The notes beneath the pieces are model-generated. The model was not told the DNA's origin, made no database searches, and saw only the letters and a list, made by a program, of their open reading frames with translations. A DNA stretch of 64,000 bases from Caulobacter sp. BP25 (GTDB taxonomy: Bacteria > Pseudomonadota > Alphaproteobacteria > Caulobacterales > Caulobacteraceae). Position numbers and translations under genes: made by a program. The stretch lies in contig NZ_PEGH01000013.1 in assembly GCF_002737755.1 (NCBI RefSeq), forward strand, positions 62,001 to 126,000. Direction: 5' to 3'. This document shows, in pieces, positions 25,441 through 35,170 of the stretch; within the stretch, counting starts at the first letter, position 1; every line of letters starts with the position of its first letter.

Positions 25441-26421
25441 TCAAAGCCGCAGAACGCAGGCGCCCCAGGTCAAACCGCCGCCGCCCATGGCTTCGAGCAG
25501 CAGCAGATCGCCCTTCTTGATCCGCCCGTCGTTGATCGCATGGGCCAGGGCCAGCGGGATCGAGGCGGCCGAGGTGTTGGCGTGAATCGCGACCGTCGAG
25601 ACGACCTTGTTCTCGTCGATGCCGCAGCGATGGGCCACGCCCTGCAGGATTCGCTGGTTGGCCTGGTGCGGAATGAACCAGTCGACGTCCGAGACCGGCA
25701 CGCCCGCCTTCTCGGCGGCCGCGTGGATGGCTTCGGAGATGTTGACCACGGCGTGCTTGAAGACCTGGTTGCCCAGCATCCGCAGCTTGCCGACCGTGCC
25801 CGTGGTCGACGGACCGCCGTCGACATAGAGCAGCTCCTGCTTGCTGCCGTCGGCGCGCAGAGCAAAGCCCAGCATACCGCGATCGCTGGTGGTCCCCTCA
25901 CCTTCGCCGGCCTCCAGCACGACCGCGCCGGCGCCGTCGCCGAACAGCACGCAGGTGCCGCGGTCGCTCCAGTCCATCAGCCGGGTCATGGTCTCGGCGC
26001 CAATGACCAGGGCGCACTTGGCGTGGCCGCGCGCCACGAAGCCGTCGGCGACGCTCAGCGCGTAGACAAAGCCCGAGCAGACGGCCTGGACGTCGAAGGC
26101 GATCCCAACCGGCGCGCCAAGCTTGCGTTGGACGATCGTGGCGACCGCCGGAAAGGTCAGATCGGCCGTCGTCGTGGCGACGATGATCAAGTCAACATCG
26201 GCGGCGGTCTTGCCGGCGGCGGCCAGAGCCTCGCGGGCGGCTTCGGTGGCGAGATCCGAAACAGGCTGGTCATCAGCCGCCTGGTGGCGTTGGCGGATGC
26301 CGGTGCGCTCGACGATCCATTCGTCGCTGGTGTCGACGAACTTGGACAGGTCGTCATTGGTCACGACCTTGGGCGGCAGATAGGCGCCGACGCCGGTCAC
26401 CACGCTACGAACTACGCTCAC
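25441..26421 (-). CDS. fabH: 3-oxoacyl-ACP synthase III (KAS III)
   Basis: 326 residues. It starts fatty-acid synthesis by condensing acetyl-CoA with malonyl-ACP. The Cys-His-Asn triad is visible: VCSGFVYALSV (Cys in the AVCSGF loop), FIPHQANQRI (His) and IHANTSAASIP (Asn). SVVTGVGAYLPPKVVTN and DTSDEWIVERTGIRQR are typical. Its GTG start overlaps the plsX TGA by 3 of 4 bases (GTGA), the normal plsX-fabH coupling. Confidence 0.97.
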   Translation of the reverse strand: MSVVRSVVTGVGAYLPPKVVTNDDLSKFVDTSDEWIVERTGIRQRHQAADDQPVSDLATEAAREALAAAGKTAADVDLIIVATTTADLTFPAVATIVQRKLGAPVGIAFDVQAVCSGFVYALSVADGFVARGHAKCALVIGAETMTRLMDWSDRGTCVLFGDGAGAVVLEAGEGEGTTSDRGMLGFALRADGSKQELLYVDGGPSTTGTVGKLRMLGNQVFKHAVVNISEAIHAAAEKAGVPVSDVDWFIPHQANQRILQGVAHRCGIDENKVVSTVAIHANTSAASIPLALAHAINDGRIKKGDLLLLEAMGGGGLTWGACVLRL

Positions 26422-27503
26422 TCGGCCGCTCCCTGGGCATCAACGCCGGAATTGGGCTCCTCGCCGGAAGCCTCGTCCTTGGCCGCGGCGGCGGTCAGGC
26501 GCTTCAGATTTCTGTCGATCTCGGCGCGGAAATCGCTGCGCGCGAGGTTGGTCGCGACCCGGATCGCTGAGGCGAAGCCGCCCGCGTCCGCGCCGCCGTG
26601 GCTCTTCACCACGATTCCGTTCAGGCCCAGCAGCGGCCCGCCGTTCACGCGGCCAGGATCCAGGCGCGCGCGCATCTTCTTCAGGGCGCCCGAGGCGATC
26701 GCCGCGCCCAGCATGGCCAGCGGCGTCGAGGTCAGGGTGCTCTTGATCTCATTGGAGAAGAACCGCGCCAGGCCTTCGGCGGTCTTCAGGGCGACATTGC
26801 CGGTGAAGCCGTCGGTGACGACGACGTCCACCGTGCCGTAGGCGATGTCGTTGCCCTCGACAAAGCCGTGATAGTCGAAGTCCAGCTTGGTCTCACGCAG
26901 GATGGCGTGCGCCTCGCGCACCTCCTCATGGCCCTTCTGCTCCTCGGAGCCGACGTTCAGCAGGCCGACGGTCGGACGATGCGAGCCATGCACCGCGTGG
27001 TGGAAGGCCGCGCCCATGATCGCAAACTCGACCAGTTGAGCCGCGTCGCTTTCGACATTGGCGCCGACGTCCAGCACCGCCGTCACCCCCTTCATCGTCG
27101 GCCAGTTGGCGACAATGGCAGGACGCTCCAGGCCCGCGCCCATGCGCAGGATCAGCTTGGAGATCGCCATCAGCGCGCCGGTGTTGCCCGCCGAGACGCA
27201 GGCGTGGGCCTCGTTCTCGCGCAGCGCCTCGACGGCGTTCCACAGGCTTGAGCCCTTGCCCCGGCGCATGGCCTGGGCGGGCTTTTCGTCCATGCCGATC
27301 GCCTTGTCGCAATGGCGGACCTCGCTGACGGCCTTGGCGGTCGGATGCTTGGCCAGCTCCGCCTCAATGGCCGGGCCATCGCCGTGCAGCAGGAAGCGCA
27401 CGCCGGGCAGCGTCTTGGCCGCCTGGGCGACGCCGGGCACGACGATGGAGGGGCCGTGATCGCCGCCCATGGCGTCGACCGAGATGACTACGGATTGAGA
27501 CAC
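26418..27503 (-). CDS. plsX: Phosphate acyltransferase PlsX
   Basis: 361 residues from a GTG start. It converts acyl-ACP to acyl-phosphate for phospholipid synthesis. Motifs: ISVDAMGGDHGP at the N terminus, SAGNTGALMA, VDVVVTDGFTGNVALKTAEGLA. The C-terminal ~25 residues are a poorly conserved Glu/Ala tail. It lies in the DUF177-plsX-fabH cluster; rpmF, which sits between in many bacteria, is absent here. Confidence 0.96.
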   Translation of the reverse strand: MSQSVVISVDAMGGDHGPSIVVPGVAQAAKTLPGVRFLLHGDGPAIEAELAKHPTAKAVSEVRHCDKAIGMDEKPAQAMRRGKGSSLWNAVEALRENEAHACVSAGNTGALMAISKLILRMGAGLERPAIVANWPTMKGVTAVLDVGANVESDAAQLVEFAIMGAAFHHAVHGSHRPTVGLLNVGSEEQKGHEEVREAHAILRETKLDFDYHGFVEGNDIAYGTVDVVVTDGFTGNVALKTAEGLARFFSNEIKSTLTSTPLAMLGAAIASGALKKMRARLDPGRVNGGPLLGLNGIVVKSHGGADAGGFASAIRVATNLARSDFRAEIDRNLKRLTAAAAKDEASGEEPNSGVDAQGAAE

Positions 27504-27598
27504 GTGGCGCTGAGAGCTCCGGCAGGCGGTCCGGCCGCCCTCAAGGCGGCGGACGATACATCCGCGTGAATATCACGCAAGCGGTCGAGTCGGAGCTT

Positions 27599-28138
27599 CT
27601 AGCCCTGATCGTCCTTCAGATTCAGCCCCTTCAGGGCCGCGAACGGGGACAATTCCACCGGTTCTGGCGGCTGGACAAAGACTGCGCCGGGTTTGCGGGG
27701 GAACGGATCCAGCTCCAGGGCCAGGTGCTCGACCACATAGCCGGAGACATCAACGACCTCGCCCTCGAGCACGTCCGGCGGATCGTCGCCGTCAGGATCG
27801 GCGCCCAGGTCGCCGGACTCCTCCTGCGGCGCGTTCTGGCTGTCGGCGGGCAGGACGCGCAGATGGAATCGGGCGTCGATCGGGGTCTCGAAGTCGTCGG
27901 CTGTGGCGCTGCAGGTCTGGACGAGCCGCGCGCGCAGGACGCCCGAAATCTCGGCGCCATCCAACCACGAGGTCAGGAACACCTCGGCCGAGAGCGCCTC
28001 CAGGCTGACGACGCCCAGCTGCAGAGCGATCGTCTTGCGCTGCTCGGCGCTCGGCTCAAGGCGCAGCTTCACGGCGCCACGATCGACCTGAGCGAGCGGA
28101 ATCTCGCAGGGCCAGGGCGCGGTCACGGGGTCGGCCAA
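27599..28138 (-). CDS. DUF177 (YceD-like) protein
   Basis: 179 residues from a TTG at 28138; AGGAG seven bases upstream supports this rare start. DUF177/YceD proteins accompany rpmF-plsX and have been linked to 23S rRNA/L32 biogenesis in chloroplasts and bacteria. The core segments CSATADDFETPIDARFHL and VDVSGYVVEHLALELDPFPRKPG match the family, with an acidic spacer between. Its first 16 bases overlap the end of the upstream chaperone gene, implying coupled translation. Confidence 0.88.
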   Translation of the reverse strand: MADPVTAPWPCEIPLAQVDRGAVKLRLEPSAEQRKTIALQLGVVSLEALSAEVFLTSWLDGAEISGVLRARLVQTCSATADDFETPIDARFHLRVLPADSQNAPQEESGDLGADPDGDDPPDVLEGEVVDVSGYVVEHLALELDPFPRKPGAVFVQPPEPVELSPFAALKGLNLKDDQG

Positions 28139-28653
28139 GTCACATCTCCTTGCAGCAGGGCGTCCAGCGGCTGTTCCGCAAGCGCCGCGCGCGTCTTGAT
28201 CACATAGGCGGTCAGGGCGGCGACGTCGCCCTCGCCTCTTTCCTCGAGCGCGGTTCGGGCCAAGAAGTCGCGCGTGGCCGCCCCGTCCGGCAAGCTGGCG
28301 ACGGCTTCATCATAGGCCTTCAGGCGGCCATAGAAGGCGCCAGCCAGCTTCTTCATCTTCTTGCCGACCGAGGTGTCGGCCACGCCGATTTCCCGGAAGG
28401 CGTCGTCAAGGCCCTTCACATAGGAATCAAACACGGCCTGAGAGGTCTCCGCTGCGGCCTCGCCTTGCCCCTTCAGTCGCTCGATCAGGAAGATCACGTG
28501 CAGACTGAACAGCTCGAACCGGCCCTCCATCGAGTCGCGGACGCCAAAATCACGATAGAAAGCCGGCGAGCGCGCCTGCGCCACGGCGCAAGCGTAGAGC
28601 TTGCCCCCCGCCGCCTTGGTGGGCCTGGGCTTTAGCCATCGGTCCAGAAACAT
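28123..28653 (-). CDS. Ubiquinol-cytochrome c chaperone (CBP3 family)
   Basis: 176 residues from MFLDRWL at 28653. CBP3 domain: YACAVAQARSPAFYRDFGVRDSMEGRFELFSLHVIFLIERL and MFDSYVKGLDDAFREIGVADTSVGKKMKKLAGAFYGR-type helices. In yeast the CBP3-CBP6 pair helps make and insert cytochrome b; the bacterial homologue is taken to assist bc1 complex assembly. It is the promoter-proximal gene of the leftward cluster and lies divergent to bamE. Confidence 0.9.
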   Translation of the reverse strand: MFLDRWLKPRPTKAAGGKLYACAVAQARSPAFYRDFGVRDSMEGRFELFSLHVIFLIERLKGQGEAAAETSQAVFDSYVKGLDDAFREIGVADTSVGKKMKKLAGAFYGRLKAYDEAVASLPDGAATRDFLARTALEERGEGDVAALTAYVIKTRAALAEQPLDALLQGDVTWPTP

Positions 28654-28774
28654 TGAAACGCCTCGATTTCGCCGCGACATCCCGCTAGAGGCGGGGTCCG
28701 CTTTCACGCGGGCATTGAACTAAGCCCCCGCGGGCGATAGGTCAAAGTCTGCATTTTTCCGGTTCGGAGCCTTG

Positions 28775-29260
28775 ATGTCTCGCCCCGCCGTTTTCGCCGC
28801 CGCTGTCCTGGCCCTGGCGCTCGCCACTTCGGCCTGCACGCCGCTGACGAGTTATTCCGGGTTCCAGGCCATCGAGGCCAGGCCCGCCGACATGAAAGTC
28901 GGAGAGGACAGCAAGTCCACCTTGATGGAAAAGCTGGGTTCGCCGTCGACGGTTTCGACCTTCGACAACAACACCTGGTACTACATCTCGCAGACCACCG
29001 ACCGGGTCGCCTTCTACTATCCGCGCGTGATCAAGCGCGACGTCGTGGCGATCAAGTTCAATCCGGCCGACGAGAAGGTCGCCTCGGTGAACACCTACAC
29101 GCTGAAGGATGGCAAGGTCATCGCCTACAACGGCCGCGAGACGCCGACTCGCGGCCGCGAGATGACGATCCTCGAACAGCTTCTGGGCAACGTCGGCCGC
29201 GGCGGCATGCTGCCGCAAGACGACGAGGCCCCCGGCCAGCGTCCGGGCGATCGTCGTTAA
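28775..29260 (+). CDS. bamE: Outer membrane assembly lipoprotein BamE
   Basis: 161 residues from the ATG at 28775. The signal peptide ends in ATSAC (Cys21), a lipobox. The SmpA/OmlA fold shows VGEDSKSTLMEKLGSPS, NNTWYYISQT and VVAIKFNPADEKVASVNTYTL. BamE supports the BamA/BamD machine that folds outer-membrane proteins. The C-terminal ~40 residues after the fold are a Gly/Pro/Arg-rich tail, longer than in E. coli. Confidence 0.92.
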   Translation: MSRPAVFAAAVLALALATSACTPLTSYSGFQAIEARPADMKVGEDSKSTLMEKLGSPSTVSTFDNNTWYYISQTTDRVAFYYPRVIKRDVVAIKFNPADEKVASVNTYTLKDGKVIAYNGRETPTRGREMTILEQLLGNVGRGGMLPQDDEAPGQRPGDRR

Positions 29261-29285
29261 GCCCAAACGCCACCGCAAGCTTTAC

Positions 29286-29321
29286 AAAGCCGCTCGCCGT
29301 AAGGTGGGCGGCTTTTCTTAT
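29286..29321 (+). terminator. Terminator after bamE
   Basis: AAAGCCGC pairs with GCGGCTTT around a 14-nt loop that can itself form a small stem, followed by TTCTTAT. Confidence 0.75.
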
Positions 29322-29430
29322 ACTGCTCAGAGTATTCAAGAATGGACAGACTTGGTCACACCGGCGCATTTACTGTGAATAAAAAATTTACCTTTCTTCT
29401 TGAGACACATTGCCGCAGTCTAAGCCCTCC

Positions 29431-29445
29431 TTAAGACCGACTTGA
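29431..29445 (+). promoter_or_regulatory. CtrA-like box upstream of the response regulator
   Basis: TTAA-N7-TTGA, one base from the full CtrA site TTAA-N7-TTAA, about 70 bp before the GTG at 29514. CtrA is the cell-cycle master regulator of Caulobacter and controls many motility genes. This is a single sequence match. Confidence 0.35.
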
Positions 29446-29513
29446 ACGCCCCCTGAATTCTGAAGGCGCGTAAATCGCGCACTCATGAGTTCAGAGACAG
29501 GAGGAGGCGCACT

Positions 29514-30068
29514 GTGGAGACGACGGACCTTCGCGCCCTATCCATCCTGTTGATCGACGACAACGCCAACATGCGCCGGGTGATCACCACCATCCTGAAG
29601 TCGGCGGGCGTACGGAACATCCACGAGGCCGACGATGGTCTGGGCGCCTTGCGGATCTTCCAGACCAAAGAGATCGACATCATCTTTACCGACCTGGTGA
29701 TGCAGCCCGTGGACGGCCTGGCGTTCGTCAAATGGGTCCGCACCTCGACGGCCAGCCCCAATCGCTATGTCCCGATCATCATGATGACCGGCCACGCCAC
29801 TCAGCGCACCCTGAACGAGGCGCGGATGGCCGGCGTGACCGAGTTCCTGGTCAAGCCGCTGACCGCGCGGACGGTGATGCATCGGATCAACGAAATCATC
29901 AACAATCCCCGCCCCTTCGTTCAGGCCAAGGCGTATTTCGGCCCCTGCCGGCGGCGGCGAATAGACCACGACTTTGTCGGCGCAGAGCGGCGGGGCGAGG
30001 TGCCGATCGACGTGATTCCGAGGGCCAGGGCCGCTCCCGCCGAGCTCACTCCGGAAGAGATGTACTAA
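29514..30068 (+). CDS. CheY-like response regulator with Arg-rich C-terminal tail (Cle-like)
   Basis: 184 residues from a GTG preceded by GGAGGAGG. A single receiver domain (1-130) with all key residues: Asp15/16, phosphoacceptor Asp60 (IIFTDLVM), Thr92, Lys114. After it comes a ~55-residue tail beginning RPFVQAKAYFGPCRRRR (Arg146-149). No output domain. In Caulobacter, the Cle proteins are CheY-like proteins that bind c-di-GMP through an Arg-rich C-terminal region and act on the flagellar motor; the layout here fits that class. No histidine kinase is adjacent. Assignment to Cle is by analogy. Confidence 0.8.
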   Translation: METTDLRALSILLIDDNANMRRVITTILKSAGVRNIHEADDGLGALRIFQTKEIDIIFTDLVMQPVDGLAFVKWVRTSTASPNRYVPIIMMTGHATQRTLNEARMAGVTEFLVKPLTARTVMHRINEIINNPRPFVQAKAYFGPCRRRRIDHDFVGAERRGEVPIDVIPRARAAPAELTPEEMY

Positions 30069-30082
30069 GTCTACAAGGACAA

Positions 30083-30110
30083 ACGCCCCGGAGTTTCCTC
30101 CGGGGCGTCG
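30083..30110. terminator. Terminator between convergent genes
   Basis: A 10-bp stem CGCCCCGGAG/CTCCGGGGCG with a TTTC loop. A T-rich run follows on both strands. It can serve the response regulator (+) and hppA (-). Confidence 0.75.
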
Positions 30111-30135
30111 TCGTTTCAGGCGATGGCTTTCTCGA

Positions 30136-32274
30136 TCAACCGCCGTGGGCCAGGACCGCCAGCAGCAGCAGCGCCACGATGTTGGTGATCTTGATCATCG
30201 GGTTCACCGCCGGACCCGAGGTGTCCTTGTAGGGATCGCCGACGGTGTCACCGGTGACGGCGGCCTTGTGGGTCTCACCGCCCTTCGTGTGCAGGACGCC
30301 GTTCTTGTCGGTGAAACCTTCCTCGATCACCTTCTTGGCGTTGTCCCAGGCGCCGCCGCCGCTGGTCATCGAGATGGCGACGAACAGGCCGGTGACGATG
30401 ACGCCCATCAGCATGGCGCCGAGCGACGCAAAGGCGTCGACCTTGCCGGCGATGGCGTTGATCACGAAGAACAGCACCACCGGCGAGACGACCGGCAGCA
30501 GGCTGGGGACGATCATCTCGCGAATGGCCGCCTTGGTCAGGATATCGACGGCGCGGCCGTACTCCGGCTTCACCTCGCCCGTCATAATGCCCGGGTTCTC
30601 GCGGAACTGACGGCGGACCTCGGCGACGACTGACTCGGCCGCGCGCCCGACAGCGGTCATCGACATGCCGCTGAACAGGAACGGCAGCAGACCGCCGAAC
30701 AGCAGGCCAACCACCACGTACGGATTCGACAGGTCAAACGTCACCGGGCCCATGCCGTCGAAGAAACTGCCCGGCGTCGCATTGGCCGAGAAGAACTTCA
30801 GGTCCTCGGTATAGGCGGCGAACAGCACCAGGGCGCCGAGACCAGCCGAACCGATGGCGTAGCCCTTGGTCACGGCCTTGGTGGTGTTGCCAACGGCGTC
30901 GAGCGCGTCGGTGGTGACGCGGACTTCCGGCGGCAGGCCGGCCATTTCGGCGATGCCGCCGGCGTTGTCGGTGACGGGTCCAAAGGCGTCCAGCGCGACG
31001 ATGAAGCCGGCCAGCGACAACATGGTTGTGGTGGCGATCGCAATGCCGAACAGGCCCGCCAGGTTATAGGTGACCACGATGCCAACGATGATGGTCAGGG
31101 CTGGCAGCGCCGTGGCTTCCAGCGACATGGCCAGGCCCTGGATCACGTTCGTGCCGTGACCCGAGACCGAGGCCTGGGCCACCGACTTCACCGGGCGGAA
31201 GTTCGTGCCGGTGTAGTACTCGGTGATCATCACGATGGCGGCGGTGACGGCCAGGCCGACCAGACCACAGTAGAACAGGCCGTCGGCCGTGTAGGTCCGG
31301 GCCTCGGTCACGACCGGAGCCGGGACCAGCTGGTGCAGCACGTACCAGACCGCCGGGATCGACAACAGGCCGGTCACGATCAGGCCCTTGTACAGCGCGC
31401 CCATGATGTTCTGGCTCTTGCCCAGGCGGACGAAGAACGCGCCGATGATCGAGGTAACGATACAGACCGCGCAGATGGCCAGCGGCAGCAGCATCATCGC
31501 GCCCACGGCCTCGTGGCCGCGGAAGAAGATCGCCGCGAGAACCATGGTCGCGACGGTGGTCACGGCATAGGTCTCGAACAGGTCGGCCGCCATGCCGGCG
31601 CAGTCGCCGACATTGTCGCCCACGTTGTCGGCGATGGTCGCGGCGTTGCGAGGATCATCCTCGGGGATGCCGGCCTCGACCTTACCCACCAGATCGCCGC
31701 CCACGTCGGCCCCCTTGGTGAAGATGCCGCCGCCGAGCCGGGCGAAGATGGAGATCAGCGACGCGCCGAAGCCCAGGGCCACTAGGGCGTCGACGACGCT
31801 ACGGCCGGTGGCCTCAAGACCCAGAACCTCCGTCAACACCCAGTAGTAGCCGGCGACGCCCAGCAGAGCGAAGCCCGCCACCAGCATGCCGGTGATCGCG
31901 CCGGAGGTGAACGCCAGGGACAGCCCCTTGGCGAGACCTTCAGACGCCGCCTGGGCCGTGCGCACGTTCGCGCGCACCGAGATCAGCATGCCAGCGAAGC
32001 CCGCCGCGCCCGACAGCACCGCGCCAACCAGGAAGCCCAGAGCGGCCCACAGGCCGATCAGCAGGTAGACAGCGACGAGGATGACCGCGCCGACGATCGA
32101 AATGGTGAGATATTGCCGCCGCAGATAGGCCTGAGCCCCTTCCTGGATCGCTGCGGCGATCTCCTGCATGCGTGCATTGCCGGCCGAGGCCCGCATCAGA
32201 CTGGCCGTCTGCACGGCGCCGTATAGCACCGCCAGAAGCCCGGCCCCAATGGCCAGATAAAGCCAAAGACTCAT
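30136..32274 (-). CDS. hppA: Membrane-bound proton-translocating pyrophosphatase
   Basis: 712 residues with about 16 membrane helices. It couples pyrophosphate hydrolysis to proton export. The catalytic loops are intact: [20 protein letters not shown] with [22 protein letters not shown], the second DNAGGIAEM, and [17 protein letters not shown] near the end. The residue that decides potassium need is Lys in GNTTKA, which marks the K+-independent H+-pumping subfamily (K+-dependent forms have Ala). It is monocistronic, and the 258-bp upstream region holds a 14-bp-period direct repeat of AGCCAACTCAA. Confidence 0.96.
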   Translation of the reverse strand: MSLWLYLAIGAGLLAVLYGAVQTASLMRASAGNARMQEIAAAIQEGAQAYLRRQYLTISIVGAVILVAVYLLIGLWAALGFLVGAVLSGAAGFAGMLISVRANVRTAQAASEGLAKGLSLAFTSGAITGMLVAGFALLGVAGYYWVLTEVLGLEATGRSVVDALVALGFGASLISIFARLGGGIFTKGADVGGDLVGKVEAGIPEDDPRNAATIADNVGDNVGDCAGMAADLFETYAVTTVATMVLAAIFFRGHEAVGAMMLLPLAICAVCIVTSIIGAFFVRLGKSQNIMGALYKGLIVTGLLSIPAVWYVLHQLVPAPVVTEARTYTADGLFYCGLVGLAVTAAIVMITEYYTGTNFRPVKSVAQASVSGHGTNVIQGLAMSLEATALPALTIIVGIVVTYNLAGLFGIAIATTTMLSLAGFIVALDAFGPVTDNAGGIAEMAGLPPEVRVTTDALDAVGNTTKAVTKGYAIGSAGLGALVLFAAYTEDLKFFSANATPGSFFDGMGPVTFDLSNPYVVVGLLFGGLLPFLFSGMSMTAVGRAAESVVAEVRRQFRENPGIMTGEVKPEYGRAVDILTKAAIREMIVPSLLPVVSPVVLFFVINAIAGKVDAFASLGAMLMGVIVTGLFVAISMTSGGGAWDNAKKVIEEGFTDKNGVLHTKGGETHKAAVTGDTVGDPYKDTSGPAVNPMIKITNIVALLLLAVLAHGG

Positions 32275-32339
32275 TAGGTTCTTCGCCCCTTCGCGCTTCT
32301 TTGCAACGAGGGGACGCCGATCCGCCGGCGGCGACCTTG

Positions 32340-32364
32340 AGCCAACTCAAACAAGCCAACTCAA
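32340..32364. repeat. Short direct repeat upstream of hppA
   Basis: Two perfect copies of AGCCAACTCAA separated by ACA, about 65 bp before the hppA start. It could be a binding site pair or a chance slip duplication. Confidence 0.4.
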
Positions 32365-32532
32365 TCGCCGTCGAGGTCGACAGGCGGGCCTTATGGCCTC
32401 GTGCCCCCTCGTACTCCCTGAAAATGACGACCGAACGGTGTCATGCGAAGGACACTGTCAGATGCCTTGGGGGCGCGCAACCCGCGTTGGCGCAAGCGAT
32501 TTTCGCGGCGCGCCGGCTCAAGCTGCTGTGTT

Positions 32533-33030
32533 TCAGGGATTAGGATTGTCGGGCTTGTTCTGGATCGCTCGCAAGGCCGCCGCGTTCGGCGGCATGACCC
32601 GCTGGCGTGGAATCTGCTTGGCGATCTCCACCGAAGCCACCTTCCCCTTGCCGAACAGCGTGGCGCATTGGCTCAGGACAAAGGCTTGAAGCCGAGGACC
32701 ATCGACCTCCTGCCAGGTGTCGGGACGGACGAAGGGCGTGCGATAGGCCGCGCGCATGATCGCGTCCCGTAACACCGGTTCCTGAACCTTGAAGCTCTCG
32801 ACCTCGGCGCCGGAGGTTAGCCTGAGCGTCAGAGCCACAAAGACGTAGTTCACGATCCGCCCATTGACGACGATCGGGATCGTCATCGAGCCCAGCTTGT
32901 AGGTCGGATCGAGCGCCTGAGCCTCGCCGTCCTTCTTCTTTTCCGAGCTGGCGAGGGCTGGGCCAGCCGCGAAAGCGCCCGAAACAAGTCCCAGGACGAG
33001 GCGGCGGGAATAGATGCGGCGGAGGCTCAT
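32533..33030 (-). CDS. Secreted conserved hypothetical protein, weakly FliL-like
   Basis: 165 residues from MSLRRIYSRR at 33030. A signal peptide (RRLVLGLVSGAFAAGPALA) precedes a Lys/Glu-rich stretch. The body (TIPIVVNGRIVNYVFVALTLRL, then VQEPVLRDAIMRAAYRTPF) recalls the periplasmic domain of FliL/stomatin-like proteins, where a ring-forming domain has this strand-helix order, but no membrane anchor remains after cleavage. No flagellar genes are nearby. Function unknown; the FliL link is a guess. It ends just before the hppA promoter region on the same strand. Confidence 0.6.
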   Translation of the reverse strand: MSLRRIYSRRLVLGLVSGAFAAGPALASSEKKKDGEAQALDPTYKLGSMTIPIVVNGRIVNYVFVALTLRLTSGAEVESFKVQEPVLRDAIMRAAYRTPFVRPDTWQEVDGPRLQAFVLSQCATLFGKGKVASVEIAKQIPRQRVMPPNAAALRAIQNKPDNPNP

Positions 33031-33080
33031 GAGCCCAACCTTAGCAAGCGGGGCTTGATATTCCCCTACTAGGGCCTTGC

Positions 33081-33182
33081 GCGTCAAAACGGAATCGTTT
33101 TGACGCGATAACAAGGCTCTAAATCAAACACTTAGAGCGTGACTCGTGCCGAAATCGGCTCCCACTTTCGGCGTGACGCTCT
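33081..33182. repeat. RIME-like mosaic palindromic repeat
   Basis: Two palindromic modules joined by CTCTAAATCAAACACTTAGAG. The left one is GCGTCAAAACG-GAAT-CGTTTTGACGC (perfect 11-bp arms). The right one is AGAGCGT...ACGCTCT enclosing GCCGAAA/TTTCGGC with CCCACTTTCGG. This composition (TTTTGACGC..., CTAAATCAAA..., AGAGCGTGA..., CCCACTTTCGG) is the alphaproteobacterial intergenic mosaic-element family seen in rhizobia and Caulobacter relatives. Its right end touches the thiL stop and may act as a terminator. Confidence 0.7.
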
Positions 33183-34212
33183 AGCCGTGCAGCCAGCCCA
33201 GGCGCGAGGGGGTCACATCGCGCCCCTTGTAGTAGGCCGACACGCCCTCGCCTTCGACGAACTCGCCGATCTCGCTGACCTTGACGCCCGCCGCCGCCGC
33301 CGCGATGCGGAAGTTCCAGGCCTCGTTGGGATCGACAGCGCAGACGATCTCGTAGTCGTCGCCGCCGGAAGCGAGCGAGATACGTCCCTCGACCTGCTCG
33401 GGCTGGAGCTCCAGCCAAGCCTGGCCGCCCGGCGAGAGCGGTAGACGTTCCAGATCGACCCGGACGCGGCACCCGCTGGCCTTGGCGATATGGCTACTGT
33501 CGGCCAGCAAGCCGTCGGAGACGTCAGCGGCGGCCTTGGCGTGCTGACGCATGGACTCGCGAAGGCCGATGCGCGGCTCGGGCTGGCGATAGCGGCGAAG
33601 CAAACCGCCGTCGGGATCGGCGACCTCGCCCCATTGGGCCAGCAGGCCCAGCCAGCCGTCACCGATCGTACCGGACACCATGAGCTTGTCGCCCGGCTTG
33701 GCGCCCCGGCGCAGGATCGCCTCGCCTTCCGGAACCCAACCCAGCAGGGTCGCCGACAGCACCAACGGGCCGGAGGTGGTCACCGTGTCGCCGCCCAGCA
33801 GCGAAATGTCGAAGAGCGCGCCGTCTTCTGCCAGACCGCGCGCGAAGGTCTCGCGCGAGGTGACGTCCGAGCCCGAAGGCCAGCCGACGGACAGGAAATA
33901 GCCGTAGGGCTCGGCGCCCTTGGCCGCGAGATCGGAGAGATTGGTGCGCAGCAGCTTGCGCGCGACCACATCCAGCGCCTCGTCGACCAGGAAGTGCACC
34001 CCGCCGACCATGGCGTCCTTGGTGACCACCAGGTCATAGCCCGGACGCGAGGGCAGCACGGCCGCGTCGTCTAGCAGATCGAGCGCAGCCGGATCGCCCC
34101 GCGTCAGCGGACGCAGAAGCCGTTCGATATGGTCGAATTCAGTCGCGGGCGCCACCGCTGTGGATGGCGCCTCGTCTTCAGCGAACCAGTCTTCTTCGTC
34201 AGTCTCTTGCAT
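33181..34212 (-). CDS. thiL: Thiamine-monophosphate kinase
   Basis: 343 residues from the ATG at 34212, which overlaps the nusB stop; a longer frame upstream is inside nusB. It phosphorylates thiamine phosphate to thiamine pyrophosphate with ATP. AIR-synthase-like fold: [74 protein letters not shown] and [13 protein letters not shown]. The first ~25 residues are acidic and unconserved. It closes the glyA-nrdR-ribH-nusB-thiL series. Confidence 0.95.
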   Translation of the reverse strand: MQETDEEDWFAEDEAPSTAVAPATEFDHIERLLRPLTRGDPAALDLLDDAAVLPSRPGYDLVVTKDAMVGGVHFLVDEALDVVARKLLRTNLSDLAAKGAEPYGYFLSVGWPSGSDVTSRETFARGLAEDGALFDISLLGGDTVTTSGPLVLSATLLGWVPEGEAILRRGAKPGDKLMVSGTIGDGWLGLLAQWGEVADPDGGLLRRYRQPEPRIGLRESMRQHAKAAADVSDGLLADSSHIAKASGCRVRVDLERLPLSPGGQAWLELQPEQVEGRISLASGGDDYEIVCAVDPNEAWNFRIAAAAAGVKVSEIGEFVEGEGVSAYYKGRDVTPSRLGWLHG

Positions 34213-34648
34213 CACGGGCGATCGCGTCGAGGGCGCCATTGATGAAGCCTGACTCGGGACCCTCAAAAAAGGATTTCGCTATCTCGACATACTCATTGAT
34301 GACGACTTCGGTCGGAACATCCGGCCGATACATCAATTCGTAGGCGCCTGCCCGCAAAACAGCGCGCGCGGTTGCGTCCAATCTTTCGAGGCGCCAACCC
34401 GAAGCCAGACGCTTGACGATCCCCTGGTCCACCTTGGCCTGATGGGCCACGACCCCTTTAGCCAGCTCGGCAAAGAAGGTTTCATCGGCCGCCGCCAGAC
34501 GCTCGCCCTCGACGTCCCGGTCGAAGCGATGCTCCGAAAACTCGCGGATGACGGAGTCGACGCCGGCACCTGAAACTTCCATCTGGTACAGCGCCTGGAT
34601 GGCCGCTAGGCGAGCGACCGAGCGCGGTTGGGTGCGGGGTGCGCTCAT
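34199..34648 (-). CDS. nusB: Transcription antitermination factor NusB
   Basis: 149 residues from [24 protein letters not shown] at 34648. All-helical RNA-binding protein that with NusE binds boxA in rRNA leaders. The C-terminal [18 protein letters not shown] and [13 protein letters not shown] are diagnostic. Its ATG overlaps the ribH stop by four bases and its end overlaps thiL, so the three are tightly coupled. Confidence 0.96.
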   Translation of the reverse strand: MSAPRTQPRSVARLAAIQALYQMEVSGAGVDSVIREFSEHRFDRDVEGERLAAADETFFAELAKGVVAHQAKVDQGIVKRLASGWRLERLDATARAVLRAGAYELMYRPDVPTEVVINEYVEIAKSFFEGPESGFINGALDAIARDARD

Positions 34649-35109
34649 CTGCCGCGCCCCAGAAGCTGACGTTTCAGCGCGATCGTCTCCAGGCAAGCCT
34701 TGGCGGCCGCGCCGCCGCGATCGCCTTCGCTGACCTTGGCGCGGGCCCAGGCCTGCTGCTCGTCATCGACGGCCAGCACACCAAAGCCGATCGGCAGACG
34801 CCGGCCGATGCCCAGGTCCTGCAGCCCGCGAGCGGTTTCGTTCGACACGAGCTCGAAATGGTAGGTCTCGCCGCGGATCACGCAGCCCAAGGCGACATAG
34901 CCGTCGTAGCGCACGCCCACGGGGCCTTGGCCGGCGTCGTCCGCCAAGGCGATCGCCGTTGGGATCTGGAGCGCGCTGGAAACCGTGATCACATCGTATT
35001 CCGCGCCATAGGCCTCGATAGCCTGGGCGGCCCCGCGCAGCAGCTCGTCGGAGACGCCCGAATGGCTTCGGCCCTCCACGATCAACAGGCGGATGTTGTC
35101 TTCAACCAT
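34645..35109 (-). CDS. ribH: 6,7-dimethyl-8-ribityllumazine synthase
   Basis: 154 residues. It condenses the pyrimidinedione and butanone-phosphate in riboflavin synthesis, forming icosahedral or pentameric shells. The conserved patches are present: [12 protein letters not shown] (substrate loop), [22 protein letters not shown] with the catalytic His, and [25 protein letters not shown]. No ribB, ribD or ribE gene is adjacent; the nearest upstream gene on this strand is nrdR, 61 bp away. Confidence 0.96.
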   Translation of the reverse strand: MVEDNIRLLIVEGRSHSGVSDELLRGAAQAIEAYGAEYDVITVSSALQIPTAIALADDAGQGPVGVRYDGYVALGCVIRGETYHFELVSNETARGLQDLGIGRRLPIGFGVLAVDDEQQAWARAKVSEGDRGGAAAKACLETIALKRQLLGRGR

Positions 35110-35170
35110 CTAGCTCGACTCTCCACGGCCGCGTCGCGCGCGACCAGAAACACACATTAGGCTTAACGGA

